From NCBI GenBank assembly GCA_002298995.1, contig DBMO01000012.1, positions 4,171-68,170 of the forward strand: DNA of 64,000 nucleotides, given 5' to 3'. Origin of the DNA: Desulfarculales bacterium UBA696. Lineage in GTDB: Bacteria; Desulfobacterota; Syntrophobacteria; Syntrophobacterales; Syntrophobacteraceae. Shown here piece by piece: positions 24,724 to 34,034 of the stretch (within the stretch, counting starts at the first letter, position 1; each line of letters opens with the position of its first letter). The notes below the pieces were generated by a model. The model was not told where the DNA came from. It did not search any database and worked only from the letters and a program-made list of their open reading frames with translations. The position numbers were made by a program, and so were the translations under genes.

Positions 24724-26232
24724 ATGCTTACACTCAAATCCCTGCAGCCGCTCTTTATATTCGAGATGGCAAACAATCACATGGGCCTGCCGGAGCACGG
24801 CCTTAAAATCATCAGGGAATTCAAAAAAATCTCCGCCGAGTTCCCCTTCAACTTCGCTTTCAAGCTGCAGTACCGACAGTTGGACACCTTCATACACCCC
24901 GACTACAAGCACCGGACCGACTTCAAATACGTCAAGCGCTTCATGGAGACCCGCCTCACTCCAGACCAGTTCAAGATGCTGCGAGATGAAATCGGGGCGC
25001 AGGGGTTTATCGCAGTCTGCACTCCTTTCGACGAAGAATCCGTGGATATGATCGAGCAGCACGATTTCGATATCATCAAGATCGCGAGTTGCTCTTTCAA
25101 CGATTGGCCTCTCCTTGAAAGGATCGCCGGGGCGGAAAAACCGATCATTGCATCGACCGCCGGCATCGCCCTTCAGGAAATCGACAAGGTGGTGAGCTTT
25201 TTCGAGCACAGAAACAAAGACCTCGCCCTCATGCACTGCGTGGCGCAGTATCCAACGCCGGCGGCCCAACTGCAGCTCAACCAGATCGACCTGCTCAAAT
25301 CCAGGTATCCACAGATAAGGATCGGGTATTCCACCCATGAAGCCCCAACCGAGCTTGACAGCGTAAAAGTGGCGGTAGGAAAGGGAGTTACCCTTTTTGA
25401 AAAGCACGTCGGCGCACCGGATGCCGGGATCAAACTGAACGACTACTCGGCAAGCCCCGATCAGGCTTATGATTGGTTGAAGGCGGCCTGGAGAGCTTTT
25501 GAAATTTGCGGGGTGTCGGAAAAGCGGGCCGATTTCAGCGAGGGTGAACTGTCGAGTCTCCGTTCGCTGCAAAGGGGACTTTTCGCCAAAAAAGATTTCA
25601 AAAAAGGTGAGAGAATCCCCCATGACGCATTGTTTGCGGCCATTCCCACAATGGATGGACACGTTACGGCAAACGATCTGTCCAAATATACCGAAGTCTA
25701 CGCCTCATGCGATATCGAGGCGAATGCTCCCCTGCTTTCATTGAATACTTCGATTCGAAACGTAAGGGACAAGGTCTACAAGATCGTCCAGGATGTAAAG
25801 CAACTCCTTATCAAAAGCGGGGTCACCATTCCCGCCCAGGTCGACCTCGAAATCTCCCATCACTACGGGATCGACCGTTTCTTCGAATTCGGGCTCACCA
25901 TGATGACGGTCGTAAACCGCGTGTACTGCAAAAAGCTGATAGTGCTGCTCCCCGGCCAGAAACATCCCACCCAGTACCACCAGCAAAAAGAAGAGACCTT
26001 CCATATCCTCTATGGGGATGTCGATATAGAACTGGACGGCGTAAGCAGGCTCCTGAAAACGGGTGAGACGGTCACGGTGGAAAGAGGCGTGCGCCATTTC
26101 TTCGGCAGCGAGACAGGGGCAATCATCGAGGAGATTTCATCGACGCACTACGCCAATGATTCCTTCTATCTCGATCCGGCAATCGCCCGGAACGAGAACC
26201 GGAAGACACTTTTAACCTACTGGTTTAACTAA
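24724..26232 (+). CDS. NeuB-type nonulosonic acid synthase fused to a cupin
   Basis: A 502-residue fusion. Residues about 1-250 form a NeuB TIM barrel ('FEMANNHMG', 'EFVAVCTPFDEESV'-like region, 'IIASTAG', 'STHE') that condenses phosphoenolpyruvate with an N-acyl sugar. A SAF-like region lies at about 260-330 ('RGLFAKKDFKKGE'). The C-terminal 110 residues are a cupin ('HQQKEETFHILYG', 'GVRHFF'), of the kind seen on some sialic- or legionaminic-type synthases. ATG 24724 follows GGGAGGAAC. The specific product is not certain. Confidence 0.85.
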   Translation: MLTLKSLQPLFIFEMANNHMGLPEHGLKIIREFKKISAEFPFNFAFKLQYRQLDTFIHPDYKHRTDFKYVKRFMETRLTPDQFKMLRDEIGAQGFIAVCTPFDEESVDMIEQHDFDIIKIASCSFNDWPLLERIAGAEKPIIASTAGIALQEIDKVVSFFEHRNKDLALMHCVAQYPTPAAQLQLNQIDLLKSRYPQIRIGYSTHEAPTELDSVKVAVGKGVTLFEKHVGAPDAGIKLNDYSASPDQAYDWLKAAWRAFEICGVSEKRADFSEGELSSLRSLQRGLFAKKDFKKGERIPHDALFAAIPTMDGHVTANDLSKYTEVYASCDIEANAPLLSLNTSIRNVRDKVYKIVQDVKQLLIKSGVTIPAQVDLEISHHYGIDRFFEFGLTMMTVVNRVYCKKLIVLLPGQKHPTQYHQQKEETFHILYGDVDIELDGVSRLLKTGETVTVERGVRHFFGSETGAIIEEISSTHYANDSFYLDPAIARNENRKTLLTYWFN

Positions 26233-26846
26233 TGAAAACTATCGTATGGGATGTGGACGACGTACTCAACGACTTAATGAGAGTGTGGTTCGAAGATTGG
26301 GCGGCATCTAGTGGCGCAAGCCGCTCAGTTCGCTATGAACAGCTCACGTCCAATCCCCCGCATCGGATTCTTAACATCGACCATTCGCAATACCTGGCAT
26401 CTCTCGACGACTTCAGGGTTTCGGGCAAAGCGGGAAAAATGGCTCCCATCGCCGAGGTGCTCGACTGGTTTTCCCGATATGGCGATGCTGCTCATCACGT
26501 GGCGCTCACCGCCACGCCTTTGTCCGCCGGCCATGTTTCGGCGGAATGGGTGATGCGAAATTACGGGCAATGGATCAGGTCCTTTAACGTGATCCCATCG
26601 CAGCGGCCTGGAGTCGAAGCGCCGCAATACCATGCAAAAAAGCACGATTTCCTTGCCTGGTGGGGCAAGGCCGACGTTGTGGTCGATGACAATGAGGAAA
26701 ACATTGAAGGAGCGCGCTCTCTTGGCATTCGCGCCGTGCTATTTCCGCGGCCGTGGAATGGTTCGACCCTTAAAGTGGCGGAAGCCCTTGTCGAACTCAC
26801 GCAAATATTGTTAAGCCCGGCTCGGGATTTACCACAAAAGGTCTGA
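26232..26846 (+). CDS. HAD-superfamily phosphatase-like protein
   Basis: A 204-residue cytosolic HAD-like protein. WDVDDVLNDLM is the DxDxxx(N/T) nucleophile loop, 'LTATPLSAGH' carries the motif II Thr, and 'VVVDDNEEN' is the acidic motif IV. Its start overlaps the stop of the NeuB-cupin gene (TAATG), suggesting a coupled step such as removal of a phosphate from the acid made by the synthase. It could equally act on another sugar phosphate. Confidence 0.75.
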   Translation: MKTIVWDVDDVLNDLMRVWFEDWAASSGASRSVRYEQLTSNPPHRILNIDHSQYLASLDDFRVSGKAGKMAPIAEVLDWFSRYGDAAHHVALTATPLSAGHVSAEWVMRNYGQWIRSFNVIPSQRPGVEAPQYHAKKHDFLAWWGKADVVVDDNEENIEGARSLGIRAVLFPRPWNGSTLKVAEALVELTQILLSPARDLPQKV

Positions 26847-26852
26847 TTCAAG

Positions 26853-28640
26853 ATGATCAAGCTTTCGGATTACGTTGCACTACGAGTAGCTCAAGAGGGA
26901 GTAAAACACGTTTTCCTCCTGGCGGGCGGCGGGGCCATGCACCTGGTGGACTCTTTCGGAAGACGCCCCGATTTCGAATACGTCTGCAATCTCCACGAAC
27001 AGGCATGCTCTATAGCCGCCGATGCCTACGGGCAGTGCACCAATAATTTGGGAGTAGCACTTGTCACAACCGGGCCGGGCGGCACCAATGCAATCACCGG
27101 ACTTGCCGGAGCATGGCTCGATTCGACTCCCTGCATGTTTATTTCGGGCCAGGTAAAGCGCGCCGACCTCATGGCCGGTCGAGGGGTCCGGCAGATGGGG
27201 TTTCAGGAACTCGATATCATTCGGATTGTTGAATCGCTCACCAAATACGCGGTAACGGTCACCGACCCTCTTTCAATAAAATACCACATCGACAAAGCCC
27301 TTTACCTCGCTCGCAGCGGCCGCCCCGGACCGGTATGGATTGACATTCCGTTGGACGTGCAGTCGGCGGCCATGGATGAGACAAATCTCGAGGGTTTCAC
27401 CCCGGCGGATGATGGTGATTGCGACCGTAAGCAGCTTGAAAATCAGGTGAAGGCGGCAATCGAGCTTTTGAACGGCTCGCAAAGGCCTCTATTGCTTGTG
27501 GGAAACGGTGTAAGACTCGCAAAGGCCCTAGACGAGGCAAATCATCTCTTCGATGCCCTCCAGGTACCGGTTCTTACCACCTGGAAAACTGCGGACCTTC
27601 TCTCGGAAGACCATCCGCTCTATATCGGAAGGCCCGGCTCGATTGGCCAGCGGGCGGCAAATTTCGCCCAGCAGAATGCCGACTTTATTCTCATCATCGG
27701 GGCGCGCCTTGATCTGGGACAAACGGCCTACAACCATCAAAACTTCGCGCCAGGGGCCAGGAAGGTGATAATCGACGTCGATCCGGCCGAAATCGGGAAA
27801 ATGGATTTGAAAGTCGATGTTCCCATCCGGGCCGGCGCAAAAGAGGCCATCCTGGAGTTCATCCGACAGGCGGGAAGCATTGCCCGAAAAGACCGATCCG
27901 GCTGGTGGGAACGCTGCAGGCAGTGGAAGAAAAAATACCCCGTCATTCTCCCCGAGTACTGGAATGAGCGAGACGGAGTCAGCACCTATGTACTGATCGA
28001 TGTGCTATCCGATGAGATGAGTTCCGATGACCTGCTTGTCCCGGGGAGTTCGGGGACGTGCAGCGAGGTTACCATGCAGGCGTTTCGAGTGAAGCGCGGC
28101 ATGCGAATCTTCAATACCCAGGGGTTGGGATCGATGGGATTCGGGATTTCGGCAAGCATCGGGGGATGCCTTGCCTCGGGCGGGAAACGTACCGTTTGCG
28201 TAGATGGAGACGGTGGATTTCAGATGAATATCCAGGAACTCGAGACCATCAGGCGTCTGAATCTTCCGATAAAGTTTTTCGTATTGAACAACCGCGGCTA
28301 TGCATCGATCCAGGCGACTCAGAAGAACTACTTTGACGGCTTTTTTGTCGGGAGCAACAGGGAAAGCGGCATGACGCTGCCCGATATCCGAAAGGTTGCC
28401 GCCGCTTTCGGGCTTAAAACCGAAATTATCGAAAGCCACGAAAACATCAGGGAAAAAGTGCGGGAAATCCTGCAAGCTGAGGGCCCCCTGGTCTGTGAAG
28501 TAATCGTTTCACCCAATCAGGCGACTGCCCCCAGGGTTTCATCTGTAAAGAATGAAGACGGCACCATGTCTTCCAGGCCGATGGAGGATATGTGGCCGTT
28601 TCTGGACCGGGAAGAACTTGCCGGGAATATGCTTTGGTAA
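26853..28640 (+). CDS. YerE-like ThDP-dependent carboligase (acetolactate-synthase family)
   Basis: A 595-residue ThDP enzyme: the activating Glu is at residue 49 (NLHEQACS), the FAD/ThDP-fold middle domain is present, and VDGDGGFQMNIQE followed by 'FVLNN' is the ThDP-Mg motif. Acetolactate synthases belong in amino-acid operons; here it follows rfbF, rfbG and rfbH, the arrangement seen where YerE attaches an acetyl group from pyruvate to CDP-4-keto-3,6-dideoxyglucose to give a branched sugar (yersiniose type). That role is inference from context; the fold is secure. Confidence 0.8.
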   Translation: MIKLSDYVALRVAQEGVKHVFLLAGGGAMHLVDSFGRRPDFEYVCNLHEQACSIAADAYGQCTNNLGVALVTTGPGGTNAITGLAGAWLDSTPCMFISGQVKRADLMAGRGVRQMGFQELDIIRIVESLTKYAVTVTDPLSIKYHIDKALYLARSGRPGPVWIDIPLDVQSAAMDETNLEGFTPADDGDCDRKQLENQVKAAIELLNGSQRPLLLVGNGVRLAKALDEANHLFDALQVPVLTTWKTADLLSEDHPLYIGRPGSIGQRAANFAQQNADFILIIGARLDLGQTAYNHQNFAPGARKVIIDVDPAEIGKMDLKVDVPIRAGAKEAILEFIRQAGSIARKDRSGWWERCRQWKKKYPVILPEYWNERDGVSTYVLIDVLSDEMSSDDLLVPGSSGTCSEVTMQAFRVKRGMRIFNTQGLGSMGFGISASIGGCLASGGKRTVCVDGDGGFQMNIQELETIRRLNLPIKFFVLNNRGYASIQATQKNYFDGFFVGSNRESGMTLPDIRKVAAAFGLKTEIIESHENIREKVREILQAEGPLVCEVIVSPNQATAPRVSSVKNEDGTMSSRPMEDMWPFLDREELAGNMLW

Positions 28641-28671
28641 GCGCCAAGTACTCGATAGGACAATTCTGAAA

Positions 28672-30321
28672 ATGGATAAACTCCTGCTCATAGTGCCGCC
28701 ATATCTGACGTTCGATAACTATGTAAATCCCGCTTTCAATGAGCGAACGGTGGTGAAGAAGTCAGGCAACTATGGGAGTCTGGTTACCGATATGCCAATC
28801 GGATTGCTCTCTTTGAGCGCGTACGTAAAACATCATGCTCGCGTAGACGTAAAGCTCATCGATTTCAACATCGTCCTCAATAAACTGGATACATTTGATT
28901 ACAATTCCTTTTCTGATTTTTTCAGCGATTTTCTTTCGGCAGATGAGTGGATCGAATACCAGCCGACTATAATCGGCATATCGACCCTGTTTACTACCTC
29001 TTATTACAATATGTTGGACCTCTCAAATGCGGCACGAGAACTTTTCCCCAATGCATTGATAATCGCCGGGGGCGGCATTCCCACGAATATGTACACTGAA
29101 ATATTCAGAGACAGTGCCTCCTTTGATGCCCTTTGCTACGGAGAGGGAGAAAAGCCTCTATCGGGACTCCTGGGTTCGGCTGACAGGGAAGGATTTCTGA
29201 AAGCTCACCCGTCATGGATTACTAGAGAAAAAGTTGAGAGTGGAGAATCTTTCAAGCATGATTTCGTGCAAAACCTGGATGAAATTCCCTTCTATGACTA
29301 CGCTCTCCTGAATCCGTCCGAATACCAGATAAGTCCCACTATGAAGAATTTACCCTCGCTTGGTGAAAAGAAACACCTTTTCCATTTTGCCACATCGAGA
29401 GGCTGCGTACACCACTGCTGCTATTGCGCATCCCATACGGTTCACGGAAGAAAGATGCGCTACCATGGCGCGGGTCGCGTGAGAGAGGATCTAAGGCGGC
29501 TCCGTGATGAATTTGGAGCCGAGACCATAGGGTTTCAAGACGACAATTTCATGGCGGATAGATCCAGGGCCTTCAACATCATCAATATTGCAAAAGATCT
29601 GAAGATTACATTTTTCTTCCAGAGCGGGTTGGCTTTATACGCCCTGGACAGGGAAATGCTCGAGAATATCAAGAGCGCCGGGATAAATGAACTGGTCTTG
29701 CCGGTGGAATCGGGGAGTAACAGGGTTTTAAACGAAATAATGCATAAACCGATAAACCTCTCCATAGCCAAACGTGTAATCGACGATTGCCGGGAACTTG
29801 GAATAGATACGGATGCCCAGCTCCTGATAGGCCTTCCAGGAGAGACCAAATCGGACATCGAAGACGCTCGTGCATTTCTAAAAACCCTGAACGCATCATG
29901 GATTCGGATCTATGTCGCGACTCCTCTCGTGGGCAGCGAGATGTTCGATACTTGCGTCAAGAATAATTACCTGCAAGGCAGCCACATTGGCTGTGACTTC
30001 AAAAAGGCAGTCGTTAACACCGAACATTTTACGGCCGACTACATCGAAGAAAAAGCCTACTTTTTGAACCTGGAACTCAATTTCGTCCTAAACAGCGATT
30101 TCAGATTGGGTAATTACGATAAGGCATTGAAGGGATTCGAGAATGCCATCCGGGTAAAGGATGACCATGCATTCGCCTTTTACTTCGCCGCCAGGTGCTG
30201 CCGGATGCTAGACCTTGAGGATAAATATCTCGCATACAAAGCAAGATACCGGGAGATCGTTGAAGATTCGGAATTTTGGAAAGGTTATGCAAACCAGTTC
30301 CAACTTGGCGCACTGGAATAG
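28672..30321 (+). CDS. B12-binding-type radical SAM protein with C-terminal helical tail
   Basis: A 549-residue protein: N-terminal Rossmann-like B12-binding-type region (about 1-190, ending with CYGEGEKPL), then the radical SAM core with Cys245, Cys249 and Cys252 in CVHHCCYC and the Gly-rich SAM site 'IGFQDDNF'. The C-terminal ~100 residues resemble a TPR-like tail. The canonical DxHxxG cobalamin motif is not obvious, so B12 dependence is unproven. Substrate unknown; context implies a sugar or glycan modification. ATG 28672 lies 31 bp after the ThDP gene. Confidence 0.82.
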   Translation: MDKLLLIVPPYLTFDNYVNPAFNERTVVKKSGNYGSLVTDMPIGLLSLSAYVKHHARVDVKLIDFNIVLNKLDTFDYNSFSDFFSDFLSADEWIEYQPTIIGISTLFTTSYYNMLDLSNAARELFPNALIIAGGGIPTNMYTEIFRDSASFDALCYGEGEKPLSGLLGSADREGFLKAHPSWITREKVESGESFKHDFVQNLDEIPFYDYALLNPSEYQISPTMKNLPSLGEKKHLFHFATSRGCVHHCCYCASHTVHGRKMRYHGAGRVREDLRRLRDEFGAETIGFQDDNFMADRSRAFNIINIAKDLKITFFFQSGLALYALDREMLENIKSAGINELVLPVESGSNRVLNEIMHKPINLSIAKRVIDDCRELGIDTDAQLLIGLPGETKSDIEDARAFLKTLNASWIRIYVATPLVGSEMFDTCVKNNYLQGSHIGCDFKKAVVNTEHFTADYIEEKAYFLNLELNFVLNSDFRLGNYDKALKGFENAIRVKDDHAFAFYFAARCCRMLDLEDKYLAYKARYREIVEDSEFWKGYANQFQLGALE

Positions 30322-30324
30322 TCA

Positions 30325-30858
30325 GTGGGCAACATTGCAGGAGCAAGGAACCAATTGAACATCGAAGCTTCCGTCGCAAACCTTGTCGAGGCGGTCCCAA
30401 ATCCCTCGCTGGGCTTGCCCGACAGCATATTCTATTACATCAGCCGGACGACTCCCCTTGTGAATGTCGATCTGCTGATAAAAGACGAGAATGGACGGAC
30501 TCTGCTTGCATGGAGAGACGACATTTACGCCGGGAAGGGCTGGCATGTACCCGGCGGGATCGTACGGTTCAAAGAGCGGCTGGAAACAAGGATCCAAAAA
30601 GTGGCCGAAACCGAAATTGGGACACCCGTCAAGTTTGACCCCGCCCCTGTCGCGCTAAACGAGATCATCCTCGATGACCGCGAAATCCGGGGCCATTTCA
30701 TCTCGATTCTGTACAGGTGCTTTCTTCCCGGAAAATTTCGGCCAAAAAACCAGGGGCTCTCTTTCGAAGATGCCGGATACCTCGCCTGGCATGATAGCTG
30801 CCCGGCGAACCTGCTCGATGTTCAGGAACTGTACAGGGAATATATATCGCCGAAATAA
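30325..30858 (+). CDS. Nudix hydrolase, GDP-mannose mannosyl hydrolase-like
   Basis: A 177-residue protein with a degenerate Nudix box: GGIVRFKERLETRIQKVAETEIG has the leading Gly and the first Glu, but KV replaces the expected RE of REUXEE. The GDP-mannose mannosyl hydrolase family also departs from the consensus here, and 'KGWHVPGGIVRFKE' is close to it. A role in trimming NDP-sugars of the cluster is likely. Start GTG at 30325, three bases after the preceding stop. Confidence 0.72.
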   Translation: MGNIAGARNQLNIEASVANLVEAVPNPSLGLPDSIFYYISRTTPLVNVDLLIKDENGRTLLAWRDDIYAGKGWHVPGGIVRFKERLETRIQKVAETEIGTPVKFDPAPVALNEIILDDREIRGHFISILYRCFLPGKFRPKNQGLSFEDAGYLAWHDSCPANLLDVQELYREYISPK

Positions 30859-30940
30859 CGAAATAAAATGATCCGCCCTTATCGCAATCCGCGGGGCGTC
30901 CGAGAAGAACTCTACTTCCTTCCAGGGGGTACTAAAGATC

Positions 30941-32029
30941 ATGCAGACAGTTAATTCGCAGGACGAACAATGCAAGCGCGGCATTCTCCAGAAGGAAAAG
31001 CCATACGTTTACGAAAAAGTAATGAAATTCGACGAGAAAATCCGGCGCGGCGAGAGCATCGCCATCATTCAGCTCCAATATAACTATGCATGCAACATGA
31101 CCTGCCGGCATTGTTCGATAAAGGCCCTTCAGGACCAAAAAAACGGGACCCGGCGCAAAATGACGCCAGATGCGGTGCGGGAGCTTGCCCGCCAGGCGGA
31201 TGAGCTTGGGCTTGCCCGCTTCGAGATAAACGGCGGGGAGCCTTTCGTAAATGAAGACTACGATGAAATTGTAAAGGCGATCGACCCGCAAAAGTTCTAC
31301 ATCAACAGCGTAACAAACGGCTGGCTGCTGAACGATAAGCGCGCAAAGCACCTCAAAGAACTCGGTGTGGACCGGATCCAGGTCAGTGTCGATAACCTCA
31401 ATCCCGAGGAACACGACCACTTTCGCCGCCGGAAAGGCGCGCACGCCAGGGCCCTCCAGGCGGTGGAAGCCTCGCGCAAAGCCGGACTGGCGGTTTTTGT
31501 GAGCACGGTGGTTACAAAACAGCGGCTCTATTCCGCTGAATTCATGGAATTTATCAAGTATTTCAACGGCAGGGACATCGGCGTTTTTCTCACCTTTGCC
31601 AAGCCGGTCGGCGCCTGGCAGGGCCAGTATGACATGCTGGTAAACGATGAAGACCTTGCTTACGTGCGGCAACTGGAAACCCAACATAAAGTATTCAGCC
31701 ACCTGACCGCGGCCTACGGACTAAACCTGGGATGCACGTCTGTCAAGTCGATGGTGTGCGTTACCCAGTACGGGGATGTGATGCCCTGCCAGTACATTTT
31801 CATATCCCTTGGGAACATCTTCGAGCAGCCTTTGAAGGAAATTATTCAAAACGGCTTGAGCATCAAGTGGTTTGGCGAGCATATTAACAACTGTCCCATA
31901 GCTCACGACAGGAACTTTATCGATAACTACATCGCCGCTCGCGTCTACGACAAGAAACTGCCTGTTCCGTACACTGAGGTATTTACGGAAGAAGACAGGA
32001 CGAAGACCCCTTTTAATTTGTCGTTATAG
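30941..32029 (+). CDS. Radical SAM/SPASM-type protein (1)
   Basis: A 362-residue protein with the 4Fe-4S motif CNMTCRHC (Cys51, Cys55, Cys58) and the core sequence 'INGGEPFVNEDYDEI'. The C-terminal region holds further Cys (GCTSVKS, PCQY, NNCP), consistent with one auxiliary cluster as in SPASM or twitch domains. Such enzymes often modify peptides or sugars by hydrogen abstraction; no precursor-peptide gene is visible nearby. AAAGATC lies before the ATG. Next gene begins 27 bp downstream. Confidence 0.8.
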   Translation: MQTVNSQDEQCKRGILQKEKPYVYEKVMKFDEKIRRGESIAIIQLQYNYACNMTCRHCSIKALQDQKNGTRRKMTPDAVRELARQADELGLARFEINGGEPFVNEDYDEIVKAIDPQKFYINSVTNGWLLNDKRAKHLKELGVDRIQVSVDNLNPEEHDHFRRRKGAHARALQAVEASRKAGLAVFVSTVVTKQRLYSAEFMEFIKYFNGRDIGVFLTFAKPVGAWQGQYDMLVNDEDLAYVRQLETQHKVFSHLTAAYGLNLGCTSVKSMVCVTQYGDVMPCQYIFISLGNIFEQPLKEIIQNGLSIKWFGEHINNCPIAHDRNFIDNYIAARVYDKKLPVPYTEVFTEEDRTKTPFNLSL

Positions 32030-32056
32030 CTTTAACACCAGAGGAATGCTGAACGC

Positions 32057-33073
32057 ATGAAAGCAAAAATAGTCTCCGGCAATGCTCCTGGTGGGGCAAG
32101 GACCCGCCTCGCGGATGTCCTGCCGCTCAGGACACCTTTTGTTGTGCAGATATTTCCAATCTACGCCTGCAATTTCACGTGCGAGTACTGCTTTCATGCC
32201 GTTCCGGTAAAAGAGCGCGGGTTCGTTTCCGACTGGCCGGTGATGAAATTGGATCTCTACAAGAAGTGCATCGACGAGCTGGCGCAATTTGGAGACCAAT
32301 TGAAGGTGCTGCGCTTTGTCGGAATGGGCGAGCCCCTCCTGCACAAAAACATTGCGGAAATGATCCAATACGCCGTCCAAACCAAAGTCGCCCTGCGGAT
32401 CGAACTGCTCACCAACGGCTCCCTTCTCACAAACCGGATGGCGGATGCCCTCATTGCCGCGGGGCTTTCCCGCATGGTTATATCCCTGCAGGGTCTATCG
32501 AGTGAAAAGTACCGCCGGATAAGCAAGGTGGATATCGATTTCGAAAAATTCGTCTCCAATATCGAATACTTTTACAATCACAAGACCGACACGCACGTCT
32601 ACATCAAGATAGTTGATTACGCCCTCGATGAAAAAGATACGGAACAAAAATTCTACGACACCTTTGGCGATATCTGTGATTCAATCGCGGTCGAAACAGC
32701 CGTGCCTATCATGCCGGGCGTTGATTACGAAAAGGTTTTGAACAACCCCGGCGGAAGCAAGACACAATTCGGCCTGCCCGTTGCGCCCATCCAGGTTTGC
32801 CCGCAACCCTTCTTTACCATGCAAATAAATCCCGACGGGAAGATAGTGCCTTGCTACCAGATCACGTATCCGGGGATCATGGGCGACGCCAACCATCAGA
32901 CGATGCGGGAAATCTGGGATGGAGAAGGCTACCGCCGCTTTCGGCTGGCCATGCTGGACGGCCGGGACACGGTTTGCGACGTATGCTCGGAGTGTAATTT
33001 CATCAAATACCGGCTGTTTCCGGAAGACGATCTACAGGATGCGGCACAACGTCTGAAAGGCGTATATCAATGA
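32057..33073 (+). CDS. Radical SAM/SPASM-type protein (2)
   Basis: A 338-residue protein with CNFTCEYC (Cys38, Cys42, Cys45) and 'GMGEPLLHKNI' from the SAM-binding loop. The C terminus has a Cys-rich set (QVCPQ, VPCYQ, CDVCSEC), typical of a SPASM domain holding auxiliary 4Fe-4S clusters. It is distinct in sequence from the preceding radical SAM protein. The start of the next gene overlaps its stop (ATGA), so it is probably translated together with the epimerase. Confidence 0.82.
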   Translation: MKAKIVSGNAPGGARTRLADVLPLRTPFVVQIFPIYACNFTCEYCFHAVPVKERGFVSDWPVMKLDLYKKCIDELAQFGDQLKVLRFVGMGEPLLHKNIAEMIQYAVQTKVALRIELLTNGSLLTNRMADALIAAGLSRMVISLQGLSSEKYRRISKVDIDFEKFVSNIEYFYNHKTDTHVYIKIVDYALDEKDTEQKFYDTFGDICDSIAVETAVPIMPGVDYEKVLNNPGGSKTQFGLPVAPIQVCPQPFFTMQINPDGKIVPCYQITYPGIMGDANHQTMREIWDGEGYRRFRLAMLDGRDTVCDVCSECNFIKYRLFPEDDLQDAAQRLKGVYQ

Positions 33074-34014
33074 ACATTGCGATCATGGGCGCCACTTCGC
33101 ATATAGCCAAGGGGCTGGTAGACAGGTTCCTAAACGGCCGCGAAGATCATTTGTATCTCTTTGTGAGGTCCGCCGAGAAAATCGAGTCATTCCTTGACTC
33201 GGCGGGCAGGCGCGGGAGCGGCAACTACTCGGTTTGCGCCGATTACCGCGAGTTCCCGTCCTGTTCCTACGATGCAATCATAAATTGTGTCGGAGTGGAA
33301 ACGCGCAACAAGGATAACTGTGATTTCACCAGATACTTTACAGTTACCGAGACCTTCGACAACCTGGCTATCGGCTACCTCAAGGAGATAAACCCTTCCG
33401 CGCTCTACATAAGCTTTAGCAGCGGGGCGGTCTACGGGAAGGGATTTTCCAATCCGGCTGGCGAATCTTCCGAAAACCGGGTCCTGGTAAATGGTGTCGT
33501 TCCCGAAGACTTCTACGGGATAGTCAGGATAAATGCCGAGGCCAAACATCGGGCGCACCAGGACTTAAGAATTGTCGACCTGCGAATTTTTTCCTATTTC
33601 AGCAGATACATAAATCTCGCCGACGGCTATTTAATAACCGACGTCATGCAGGCAATCCTGCAAGACAAAACGCTTATTACCGACAGCGCCAACATCGTTC
33701 GCGACTACCTGCACCCACAAGATCTCTTCTCGGTGATCCTAATGTGCATCCAGGCGGGCAAAATAAACCAGGCAATTGACGTCAGCAGTTCCCGCCCGGC
33801 GTCAAAGCAGGAAATCCTTGATTATTTCGCCTCGGAATACGGCCTGAAGTACCAAAAGCGAGACTTCTCGGAAAACCGTAGCGCCACCGGTGCAAAAAAC
33901 AATTACTACTCGACCTGCGACCGGGCATCCCATCTGGGCTACATACCCCGGTTCAGTTCCATGGACACAATCAGGGAAGAGGCCGGCTCTATTTTGTCTC
34001 GAAAACTGAATTAA
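33070..34014 (+). CDS. NAD-dependent epimerase/dehydratase-like protein
   Basis: A 314-residue extended SDR-type protein: IAIMGATSHIAKG is an atypical glycine-rich motif (GxxxxIxxG), and 'SFSSGAVYG' followed downstream by an uncommon catalytic region ('EDFYGIVRINAEAK', Tyr and Lys about four residues apart). It probably acts on an NDP-sugar. It overlaps the preceding radical SAM gene by four bases. Specificity cannot be told; it is a candidate for the keto-reductase that follows the YerE-like step. Confidence 0.72.
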   Translation: MNIAIMGATSHIAKGLVDRFLNGREDHLYLFVRSAEKIESFLDSAGRRGSGNYSVCADYREFPSCSYDAIINCVGVETRNKDNCDFTRYFTVTETFDNLAIGYLKEINPSALYISFSSGAVYGKGFSNPAGESSENRVLVNGVVPEDFYGIVRINAEAKHRAHQDLRIVDLRIFSYFSRYINLADGYLITDVMQAILQDKTLITDSANIVRDYLHPQDLFSVILMCIQAGKINQAIDVSSSRPASKQEILDYFASEYGLKYQKRDFSENRSATGAKNNYYSTCDRASHLGYIPRFSSMDTIREEAGSILSRKLN

Positions 34015-34034
34015 TAACGGGAGCAGCAGAGCAA

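Noticed and set aside
26853..28640. Acetolactate synthase for valine or leucine synthesis
   Set aside because: No ilvN or ilvC gene is near and the context is CDP-sugar synthesis, which favours a YerE-like role; the alternative is not excluded by sequence alone.
30859..30940. A short precursor-peptide gene for the radical SAM proteins
   Set aside because: The 82-bp gap has no start with a ribosome site and no peptide of suitable length; other gaps in the cluster are shorter still.
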